The position numbers and the translations under genes were made by a program. A stretch of DNA of 64,000 nucleotides from Streptomyces albogriseolus (GTDB lineage: Bacteria > Actinomycetota > Actinomycetes > Streptomycetales > Streptomycetaceae), in NCBI GenBank assembly GCA_014650475.1, contig BMVA01000018.1, positions 62,001 to 126,000 on the forward strand. The letters are read 5' to 3'. The notes beneath the pieces are model-generated. The model ran no database searches and was not told the origin of the DNA. It saw only the letters and a list, made by a program, of their open reading frames with translations. Below are positions 1 to 7,728 of this stretch, piece after piece (position 1 is the first letter of the stretch; the number at the start of each line of letters is the position of its first letter).

Positions 1-368
1 AGTGAGTCAGGAACAGTCCGGATAGCGGTGATACCTACCTGAGATCTGAACAGTCGACATAAGGGACTGTTCCGGCATCTTCGCGCGATGATTTAACGCC
101 CAGGACACATACGGGGGCTCCGTAAGTGCCCGTCGCAAGGCCCGGGATGACGTGAAGACGCGGTGAAACCGCAGGTGACAGGCGGTCATCGACAGGTAGC
201 TGATCGCATCCGACGGAATCTGACGCAAAATCAGCGGCGGACGGGTCGGGACAGGAGCCGCACCGCCGCCCATTGTCCACATGCTGGACACGGTGACGCT
301 GCGTCACCCTGCGCCGGACCAGCGGCGGCGGGGCCGCGCCGCCGCGGGCTTCGGGGAAGACGTACCGG
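1..368. other. Non-coding left edge with repeated GAACAGTC boxes
   Basis: I find no convincing gene here; the open frames that cross it have no family resemblance and no ribosome site. The first 75 bases carry GGAACAGTCC at 10-19, a direct copy GAACAGTC at 48-55 and an inverted copy GGACTGTTCC at 64-73. Two direct boxes plus an inverted one look like a regulator-binding cluster or a loose stem-loop for a gene lying left of the window. The remainder, up to the stop codon of the SseB-like gene at 369, shows nothing I can name. Confidence 0.4.
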
Positions 369-1151
369 TCAGAGACGGTGCGCGGGCGGATAGCCGTAGC
401 CCGTGGCGGGGGCCGGGGCGTGCGCCCCACGGTCGTAGAACGGGCGCGCGTTGACGCGCAGCCACATCGCCACCGGGTCGTGCTCGTCGGCCATGGCGAC
501 GGTGGAGACCGGCAGCCCGTCGGGCACGGCGGGCAGCGACTGCCGCATCATCGCCCGCACCGACTCCACGGCGGGCGGCGAGGCGTCGTACACGTCCAGG
601 CCGATGGCGAGGTACGGGGCGCCGAGGGCGGGCTGCACCCAGGCGCGGCGCAGCGCGCGCACGGCCGGGGTGCGGTGGGCGTTCTGCGCGAGGAGGGCGT
701 AGAACTGCGGGATCTCGATGGCCGGTTCGGACAGCCGCAGCGGCCCGGCGGGCTGCTGGTCGAGTCCGCCGGCGATGCGGCGCAGGTCCAGCCAGGGGAT
801 GCCGACGCCCCCGCCGGGCGCGTGCGGGTTGAGCCAGAGGCCGTAGCGGTCCGGGTAGAGCGCGCGGGCCACCTCCAGGCCGTCGACCACCTCGTACGAG
901 CGGTTCCAGCCGCTGGCGGACAGCTCCTGGGCGGAGGTCACACAGGGCGCGTAGCCGTGCCCTTCGACCTCCATGGTCCCGTACTGGGCGTCGGGCGAGC
1001 CGGCCTGGCCGTGCCAGAGCAGCATCCAGACCCGGCCGGACGAGGGGGTGGCGAGGGCGCGCAGCAAGGCCTCGTAGGCGTCGTAACGCCCGGGCGTCAC
1101 CTGGCGCAGCATGTGCTCGACCTGTCCGGCCGCCGCGGTGCCAGCGCTCAC
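369..1151 (-). CDS. SseB-family protein (enhanced serine sensitivity), copy 1
   Basis: A 260-residue protein of the SseB family, named after an E. coli gene whose dosage alters serine sensitivity; the biochemical role is unknown. The N-terminal half contains the family-type pattern of a short beta-rich block ending in a LWLNP motif followed by a G-G-G-V-G-I-P turn. The C-terminal half has the SLPAVPDG and DPVAMWLRVNARPFYDR segment typical of the SseB C-terminal domain. I chose the GTG at 1151 because GGAGGGG lies about nine bases upstream; the longer frame would start on ATT. It is the last gene of a leftward trio (P-loop protein, SseB copy 2, SseB copy 1) with a gap of 119 bases before it. 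Proximity to glyA and sdaA fits a serine-related role, but that is inference. Confidence 0.8.
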   Translation of the reverse strand: MSAGTAAAGQVEHMLRQVTPGRYDAYEALLRALATPSSGRVWMLLWHGQAGSPDAQYGTMEVEGHGYAPCVTSAQELSASGWNRSYEVVDGLEVARALYPDRYGLWLNPHAPGGGVGIPWLDLRRIAGGLDQQPAGPLRLSEPAIEIPQFYALLAQNAHRTPAVRALRRAWVQPALGAPYLAIGLDVYDASPPAVESVRAMMRQSLPAVPDGLPVSTVAMADEHDPVAMWLRVNARPFYDRGAHAPAPATGYGYPPAHRL

Positions 1152-1270
1152 TTGTATCGCCCCTCCGTACAACACCCTGCCGGCCAATGCTCCTAGCTTA
1201 AGCCGACGGCCTCCGGCGGTCTGCGGTCAGTGCGCGGAAGGTGAGGGCATGCGGCGGATCGGGGGGCGCG

Positions 1271-2047
1271 TCAGGCGCGCTGGTAGAAGGGGCGGACCTT
1301 GGCGCGCAGCCAGTCGGCGACCGGGTCCTGGGCCACGTCGAGGACGACGAGGCTGACCGGCCAGCGGGCGGGGCTGCGGCCCAGGGCCCGGCCGAGGGCG
1401 TCCAGCGGCAGCGCGCGGGGGTCGCCCTCCCAGTGCAGCAGCTCCACGCCGACGAACAGCACCGGGTCGGCCGTCTCGACGGCGGCCAGGCAGCGGCGGG
1501 CGGTCGCCACCACGCCGAGGGAGTCGAACTCCTGCGAGGCCGCGGCGAGGAAGTCCACCGGGTCGTCCTGCCAGTCCGGTTCGAACAGCCGGACGCGGCC
1601 GCCGCTCGCGGGACCGTCCAGCGGGGAGCGCCCGGCCCGGCACAGGTCGGCCACCGCGGCCGGCGGCAGCGGGACGGCGACCGTGCCGCCCGGGTTGACC
1701 ACGATGCCGGCCTGCGGGGGCAGTCCGCGGGCGAACTCCACGGCGGGCGCGACGGTGCAGCCCATGTGGGAGCCGACGACCTGCCGGAACTGCTCCTCGG
1801 AGCTGAAGACCGGCACGTACGCCTGGCCGTCCAGTTCCATGGTGGGCAGGTCGAGGGGGCCGCTGTGCGGGCCGCCGCCGCTCGGCAGCGGCACCCAGAG
1901 GAAGCTGCGGCCGAGGACCTCGACGATCCGTGCTCCCGCCGAGGGGACGCCGAGGGAGGCGGAGAGCGCCTCCTCCAGTTCGTTGCCGGGCCACCCGCCG
2001 TGCGGGTGGAAGTGCGTCCGGTCCGGGATGTCCGCCGGGAAGTCCAT
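1271..2047 (-). CDS. SseB-family protein (enhanced serine sensitivity), copy 2
   Basis: A 258-residue paralogue of the neighbouring SseB-like gene. The N-terminal domain shows YVPVFSSEEQF followed by a VVNPGG turn, the SseB signature. The C-terminal domain has LFVGVELLHWEGD and ends in DPVADWLRAKVRPFYQ, almost the same ending as copy 1. No signal peptide or membrane segment is visible, so it is probably cytosolic. The ATG at 2047 is preceded only by a weak GGTGGG. It follows the P-loop gene by 51 bases, so the two are probably cotranscribed. The family is recognised with good confidence; the function is not known. Confidence 0.82.
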   Translation of the reverse strand: MDFPADIPDRTHFHPHGGWPGNELEEALSASLGVPSAGARIVEVLGRSFLWVPLPSGGGPHSGPLDLPTMELDGQAYVPVFSSEEQFRQVVGSHMGCTVAPAVEFARGLPPQAGIVVNPGGTVAVPLPPAAVADLCRAGRSPLDGPASGGRVRLFEPDWQDDPVDFLAAASQEFDSLGVVATARRCLAAVETADPVLFVGVELLHWEGDPRALPLDALGRALGRSPARWPVSLVVLDVAQDPVADWLRAKVRPFYQRA

Positions 2048-2098
2048 CTGTCGCCCACCGTCTGCCTGATGCCGCTGCTTGGCGGAAAGGCTAGCCGG

Positions 2099-2767
2099 TC
2101 AGCCGGTGAAGCCGATCCGGCGCAGGGCGTTCGCGGCGTCACGGTCGACGAGCACCGCCGAGGCGCAGCCCTCCGGCACCCGGCCGGACTCCACCGCGTC
2201 CAGCAGCCTGCCGCACGCCGTGCGGTGCCGGCGGAAGGCGTAGCGCGAGACGCCGCGGCCCCGCTCCAGCTGCCCGGCCAGAGCCTCTTCGGGCGCGACG
2301 TCCAGCACCAGCAGGTGCAGCGCGGCCCCGCGGCGGCGGGCCTCGCGGGCCAGCCAGCGCCGCACCCAGGTCTGGGTGCCGCAGTCGTGCACGACGACCG
2401 GCCGGCCGGAGCGCAGCACCCGGCGCAGTCCCGCGTAGTGGGCGAGCCGGACCAGCGGGCGGTAGACCGCGTACGGCAGCAGGCGGGGCACACGGCGGTC
2501 CCAGCGGTCGCGGGCGTCCTGGGAGTCGACGCGGTCGCCGTGCACCGCGCGCCGCATCAGCGTGGACTTTCCGCTGCCGGGCAGTCCGGTGACGACGACG
2601 AGGTCGCGGGGGCCGAAGAGCAGGGCGCGCGGGCTGCGTCCCGAGCGGGCGCGCAGATCCTGGACGAGGGGGGCGGGTGCCGCGCCGCGGGCGCCGCCGG
2701 GCCGGTCCGCGTGCTGCGGCGGCAGCGCCACGCCTGTGGTGCCGGCGTACGCCGTGGGCCTGTTCAC
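2099..2767 (-). CDS. P-loop ATP/GTP-binding protein (kinase-like)
   Basis: A 222-residue protein with a clear Walker A motif GLPGSGKST close to residue 60, preceded by a hydrophobic strand (DLVVVTG). It has the layout of a zeta-toxin/nucleotide-kinase-like P-loop protein: a VVVHDCGT strand, a basic lid region rich in arginine, and LHLLVLDV followed by an acidic helix. This pattern is typical of small actinobacterial AAA_33 proteins that phosphorylate small molecules, but the substrate cannot be read from sequence. The GTG start at 2767 has GGGGGAGGA upstream; a longer frame runs to 3142 through the intergenic region and is rejected. It is the first gene of the leftward SseB operon and divergent from the glycine riboswitch. 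Confidence 0.75.
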   Translation of the reverse strand: MNRPTAYAGTTGVALPPQHADRPGGARGAAPAPLVQDLRARSGRSPRALLFGPRDLVVVTGLPGSGKSTLMRRAVHGDRVDSQDARDRWDRRVPRLLPYAVYRPLVRLAHYAGLRRVLRSGRPVVVHDCGTQTWVRRWLAREARRRGAALHLLVLDVAPEEALAGQLERGRGVSRYAFRRHRTACGRLLDAVESGRVPEGCASAVLVDRDAANALRRIGFTG

Positions 2768-2995
2768 CGTGGTCGTCCTCCCCCTGGGGCCGGATATGGA
2801 GGTCCGATCCCCGCCGCGTGTAAAGAGAAGGTAATGCCAGGTCGCCTCGGTTGCGTGCTCATACCGATACAGGCCTGTCACAGCTCCCTGTGACCGAGCC
2901 TGCACGAACGGTGCACCCCCGGCAAGGGTCCCCCTGCCGGTGTCCCGCGATGCGTGCAATGATGTGCGCGCCAACTGCATACCGGCCGTTTGAAT
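2768..2995. promoter_or_regulatory. Divergent promoter region with three inverted repeats
   Basis: The region separates the leftward P-loop/SseB genes from the rightward glycine-cleavage genes, so it must hold both promoters. Three short perfect inverted repeats lie close together: GTCACAG/CTGTGAC (2877-2894, four-base centre), TGCAC/GTGCA (2901-2915) and CCGGCA/TGCCGG (2919-2940). Because both flanking transcripts read outward, these are more likely protein-binding sites or leader folds than terminators. I could not assign -10 and -35 boxes with confidence. Confidence 0.5.
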
Positions 2996-3207
2996 CCGCG
3001 CGGGAGAGTCCCCGGCACCGTGTGCCGCCGGGGCGCCGAAGGAGCAAGTCCCTCCCTTGAATCTCTCAGGCACCGTTACCGCGCGGGCGAGGCACATCTG
3101 AAAAGCGGGCCGCCGTCGCAGTGCTCCGGTGGCCCCACCCAAGGTGCAAGTCCTGACCTCCCTCCGGCGGTGGTCATGGCGAACCTCTCAGGTTCCGATG
3201 ACAGATG
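2996..3207 (+). promoter_or_regulatory. Tandem glycine riboswitch upstream of gcvT
   Basis: Two glycine aptamers in series. The first (about 2996-3098) has the conserved GGGAGAG start, the core GCGCCGAAGGAGCAA and AATCTCTCAGGCA. The second (about 3105-3207) keeps the same order with some drift: CACCCAAGGTGCAAG, then CCTCTCAGG and GATGACAGA. The tandem arrangement and the position in front of gcvT match the class known to switch on glycine cleavage when glycine is high; Streptomyces are known to use it for glycine detoxification. The leader then runs into a stem-loop repeat (3224-3269) just before the gcvT ribosome site, so the output may act on transcription or on translation initiation. Confidence 0.93.
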
Positions 3208-3223
3208 GGGAGGAACGACCTCG

Positions 3224-3269
3224 CCTCCCCCATGCTCGGACGACCTCGCATGGGAGGGACCCCCATCGC
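3224..3269 (+). repeat. Streptomyces-type palindromic intergenic repeat in the gcvT leader
   Basis: A stem-loop element beginning CCTCCCCCATGC and ending GGGACCCCCATCGC, with GCATGGGAGG pairing back to the 5' arm. The same ends, CCTCCCCCA and GGGACCCCCATCGC, recur on the opposite strand at 37855-37899 between eccC and mycP. I recognise this as a dispersed Streptomyces palindromic repeat. Here it sits directly between the riboswitch and the gcvT ribosome-binding site (GGGAG at 3273-3277), so it could serve as an attenuator or hide the start region. Confidence 0.65.
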
Positions 3270-3285
3270 CCTGGGAGACCGACCG

Positions 3286-4404
3286 ATGAGCAGTACCGAA
3301 CCCCGCCGCACCGCGCTCGATGCCCTGCATCGGTCGCTCGGCGCGACGATGACCGACTTCGCCGGCTGGGACATGCCCCTGCGCTACGGCTCCGAGCGCG
3401 ACGAGCACAACGCCGTGCGCACGAAGGCCGGCCTCTTCGACCTCTCGCACATGGGCGAGATCACGGTCACCGGCCCGCAGGCCGCCGCGCTGCTGGACCA
3501 CGCGCTGGTCGGCAACATCTCGGGCGTGAAGCCGGGCCGCGCCCGCTACACGATGATCTGCCGTGAGGACGGCGGCATCCTGGACGACCTGATCGTCTAC
3601 CGGCTCGGCGAGACCGAGTACATGGTCGTGGCCAACGCCTCCAACGCCCAGGTGGTGCTGGACGCGCTGACCGAGCGGGCCGCGGGCTTCGACGCCGAGG
3701 TGCGCGACGACCGCGACGCCTACGCCCTGCTGGCCGTGCAGGGCCCCGAGTCCCCGGCGATCCTCAAGAGCCTCACCGACGCCGACCTGGACGGCCTGAA
3801 GTACTACGCCGGACTGCCCGGCACCGTGGCCGGGGTCCCCGCGCTCATCGCCCGCACCGGCTACACCGGCGAGGACGGCTTCGAGCTGTTCGTGAAGCCG
3901 GAGCACGCCGTGGAGCTGTGGCAGGCGCTGACCAAGGCGGGCGAGGCCCACGGGCTGGTGCCGTGCGGTCTGTCCTGCCGGGACACGCTCCGCCTGGAGG
4001 CGGGCATGCCGCTGTACGGCAACGAGCTGAGCACCTCCCTCACGCCGTTCGACGCCGGTCTGGGCCGGGTGGTGAAGTTCGAGAAGGAGGGCGACTTCGT
4101 GGGCCGCGCCGCCCTCGCCGAGGCCGCCGAGCGCGCCGCGCAGAACCCGCCGCGCGTCCTGGTCGGCCTGGTCGCCCACGGCCGCCGGGTGCCGCGCGCC
4201 GGGTACGCGGTGGTGGCCGGCGGCGAGAAGATCGGCGAGGTCACCTCCGGCGCCCCCTCCCCCACCCTGGGCAGGCCGATCGCCATGGCCTACGTCGACG
4301 CGCGCCACGCGGAGCCGGGCGCCGAGGGCGTCGGTGTGGACATCCGCGGCAGCCACGAGCCGTACGACGTCGTGGCGCTGCCGTTCTACAAGCGGCAGAA
4401 GTGA
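3286..4404 (+). CDS. gcvT: Glycine cleavage system T protein, aminomethyltransferase
   Basis: A 372-residue aminomethyltransferase of normal family length. It takes the aminomethyl group from lipoyl-GcvH and passes it to tetrahydrofolate, releasing ammonia and forming 5,10-methylene-THF. The N terminus TDFAGWDMPLRY, the LFDLSHMGEI block, the GYTGEDGFELF folate-site motif and the CRDTLRLEAGMPLYGNEL segment are all typical GcvT. The ATG at 3286 follows GGGAG by eight bases; an in-frame ATG at 3205 lies inside the riboswitch and is rejected. It is the first gene under the glycine riboswitch, followed by gcvH and glyA. The P protein and the lipoamide dehydrogenase partner are not in this window. 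Confidence 0.97.
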   Translation: MSSTEPRRTALDALHRSLGATMTDFAGWDMPLRYGSERDEHNAVRTKAGLFDLSHMGEITVTGPQAAALLDHALVGNISGVKPGRARYTMICREDGGILDDLIVYRLGETEYMVVANASNAQVVLDALTERAAGFDAEVRDDRDAYALLAVQGPESPAILKSLTDADLDGLKYYAGLPGTVAGVPALIARTGYTGEDGFELFVKPEHAVELWQALTKAGEAHGLVPCGLSCRDTLRLEAGMPLYGNELSTSLTPFDAGLGRVVKFEKEGDFVGRAALAEAAERAAQNPPRVLVGLVAHGRRVPRAGYAVVAGGEKIGEVTSGAPSPTLGRPIAMAYVDARHAEPGAEGVGVDIRGSHEPYDVVALPFYKRQK

Positions 4405-4527
4405 CACCGTCGTAGCCGGCCTCCGGGCGGCTTTCGCGCCACCGCGGCACGGGGGTCCCACCCGTCCGGCCGCTTCGCGCTCCCTCCCCGTCATCAGCAG
4501 TTTCCCGCGTACAGGAGAATTCAGGCC

Positions 4528-4905
4528 ATGAGCAACCCCCAGCAGCTGCGCTACAGCAAGGAGCACGAGTGGCTGTCGGCCGCCGAGGACGGCGTGTCGA
4601 CGGTCGGCATCACGGAGCACGCGGCCAACGCGCTCGGCGACGTGGTCTTCGTCCAGCTCCCCGAGGTCGGTGACACGGTGAGCGCGGGCGAGACCTGCGG
4701 CGAGCTGGAGTCCACCAAGTCCGTCAGCGACCTGTACTCCCCCGTCTCCGGCGAGGTCACCGAGGTCAACGAGGACGTGGTGAACGACCCGGCGCTGGTG
4801 AACTCGGCCCCCTTCGAGGGCGGCTGGCTGTTCAAGGTGCGGGTCACCGACGAGCCGGCCGACCTGCTGTCCGCCGCCGAGTACGACGCGTTCATCGCGG
4901 GCTGA
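4528..4905 (+). CDS. gcvH: Glycine cleavage system H protein (lipoyl carrier)
   Basis: A 125-residue lipoyl-carrier protein of standard size. It shuttles the aminomethyl intermediate between the P, T and L proteins of the glycine cleavage complex. The lipoylation site is Lys64 in [11 protein letters not shown], at the same position as in E. coli GcvH. The C-terminal GWLFKVRV and the SAAEYDAFI tail are also typical. The ATG at 4528 is preceded by AGGAGAATT. It lies 123 bases after gcvT and 14 bases before glyA, so it is probably part of the riboswitch-controlled transcript. Confidence 0.97.
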   Translation: MSNPQQLRYSKEHEWLSAAEDGVSTVGITEHAANALGDVVFVQLPEVGDTVSAGETCGELESTKSVSDLYSPVSGEVTEVNEDVVNDPALVNSAPFEGGWLFKVRVTDEPADLLSAAEYDAFIAG

Positions 4906-4919
4906 GGAGCCGTAGCCGT

Positions 4920-6179
4920 ATGTCGCTTCTGAACACGCCTCTGCACGAGCTCGACCCGGCGGTGGCCGCCGCGGTCGACGCCGAGCTGCACCGGCAGCAG
5001 TCCACCCTCGAGATGATCGCCTCGGAAAACTTCGCCCCGGTCGCGGTCATGGAGGCCCAGGGCTCGGTCCTCACCAACAAGTACGCCGAGGGCTACCCCG
5101 GCCGCCGCTACTACGGCGGCTGCGAGCACGTCGACGTGATCGAGCAGATCGCCATCGACCGGGTGAAGGAGCTGTTCGGCGCCGAGCACGCCAACGTCCA
5201 GCCGCACTCGGGCGCCCAGGCCAACGCGGCCGCGATGTTCGCGCTGCTCAAGCCGGGCGACACGATCATGGGTCTGAACCTCGCGCACGGCGGGCACCTG
5301 ACCCACGGCATGAAGATCAACTTCTCCGGCAAGCTCTACAACGTGGTCGCCTACCACGTGGGTGACGACGGCCAGGTCGACATGGCCGAGGTCGAGCGCC
5401 TCGCCAAGGAGAACAAGCCGAAGCTGATCGTGGCCGGCTGGTCGGCGTACCCGCGTCAGCTGGACTTCGCCGCGTTCCGCCGGATCGCCGACGAGGTCGG
5501 CGCGTACCTGATGGTCGACATGGCGCACTTCGCCGGTCTGGTCGCCGCGGGCCTGCACCCGAACCCGGTGCCGCACGCCCACGTGGTGACCACCACCACG
5601 CACAAGACCCTCGGCGGTCCGCGCGGCGGTGTGATCCTCTCCACGGCCGAGCTGGCCAAGAAGATCAACTCCGCTGTCTTCCCCGGCCAGCAGGGCGGTC
5701 CGCTGGAGCACGTGGTCGCCGCCAAGGCGGTCGCCTTCAAGGTCTGCGCCTCGGAGGAGTTCAAGGAGCGCCAGCGCCGCACCCTGGAGGGCGCGCGCAT
5801 CCTCGCCGAGCGTCTGGTGCGGGACGACGTGAAGGCCGTGGGCGTGGACGTGCTGTCCGGCGGCACGGACGTGCACCTCGTCCTGGTGGACCTCCGGAAC
5901 TCGGAACTGGACGGCCAGCAGGCCGAGGACCGGCTGCACGAGGTCGGGATCACCGTGAACCGGAACGCGATCCCGAACGACCCGCGCCCGCCGATGGTCA
6001 CCTCGGGCCTGCGCATCGGCACGCCCGCCCTCGCCACCCGCGGCTTCACGGCCGAGGACTTCGCCGAGGTCGCGGACGTGATCGCTCAGGCGCTGAAGCC
6101 GTCGTACGACGCCGAGGCGCTCCGGGGCCGGGTCGCGGCGCTGGCCGCGAAGCACCCGCTGTACCCCGGTCTGCGGTAG
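4920..6179 (+). CDS. glyA: Serine hydroxymethyltransferase
   Basis: A 419-residue PLP enzyme that interconverts glycine plus 5,10-methylene-THF with serine plus THF. The PLP-binding lysine is Lys229 in [15 protein letters not shown], the same number as in the E. coli enzyme. Other family blocks are IASENF near residue 35, [15 protein letters not shown] near 55, and the [14 protein letters not shown] substrate-arginine segment near 360. It begins 14 bases after gcvH, with GAGGAGCCGTAGCC in the gap. Next to gcvTH and sdaA it probably works in the catabolic direction glycine to serine, consuming the methylene-THF made by glycine cleavage. Confidence 0.97.
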   Translation: MSLLNTPLHELDPAVAAAVDAELHRQQSTLEMIASENFAPVAVMEAQGSVLTNKYAEGYPGRRYYGGCEHVDVIEQIAIDRVKELFGAEHANVQPHSGAQANAAAMFALLKPGDTIMGLNLAHGGHLTHGMKINFSGKLYNVVAYHVGDDGQVDMAEVERLAKENKPKLIVAGWSAYPRQLDFAAFRRIADEVGAYLMVDMAHFAGLVAAGLHPNPVPHAHVVTTTTHKTLGGPRGGVILSTAELAKKINSAVFPGQQGGPLEHVVAAKAVAFKVCASEEFKERQRRTLEGARILAERLVRDDVKAVGVDVLSGGTDVHLVLVDLRNSELDGQQAEDRLHEVGITVNRNAIPNDPRPPMVTSGLRIGTPALATRGFTAEDFAEVADVIAQALKPSYDAEALRGRVAALAAKHPLYPGLR

Positions 6180-6345
6180 TTCCGTCCGCCTTTTGTACGG
6201 ACGTACGGGGCATCGCGCACACTGGGTCGGTGGGCGCGGTGCCTCGCACCATGCAGCGCATGAACGATTCACCACCCCGCCCGGCCCACTGAACCGCCCT
6301 TCCCCGGTGGACAGCGTCGTCCGCCGAACCCTGAGGAGTCCTCCC
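6180..6345. other. glyA-sdaA intergenic region
   Basis: A 166-base spacer with no gene. A small stem GTCCG/CGGAC (6184-6202) and the palindrome-like GTACGGACGTAC (6195-6206) follow the glyA stop and may be a weak terminator or an operator. The spacer is long enough for a separate sdaA promoter, but I could not pick convincing hexamers. GAGGAG at about 6333 is the sdaA ribosome site. Confidence 0.4.
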
Positions 6346-7713
<1,368 letters not shown>

Positions 7714-7728
7714 GGGGCCGGTCCGCGT

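Noticed and set aside
1241..2893. 550-codon plus-strand frame over the SseB and P-loop genes
   Set aside because: Antisense to three recognisable proteins; no domain and no ribosome site.
6195..6222. TTGTAC/CACACT pair as an sdaA promoter
   Set aside because: Spacing is 19 bases and both hexamers are weak; not enough to call.
6193..6345. N-terminal extension of sdaA by 51 codons
   Set aside because: The added residues are not family-like, and GAGGAG plus GTG at 6346 gives the standard SdaA start.
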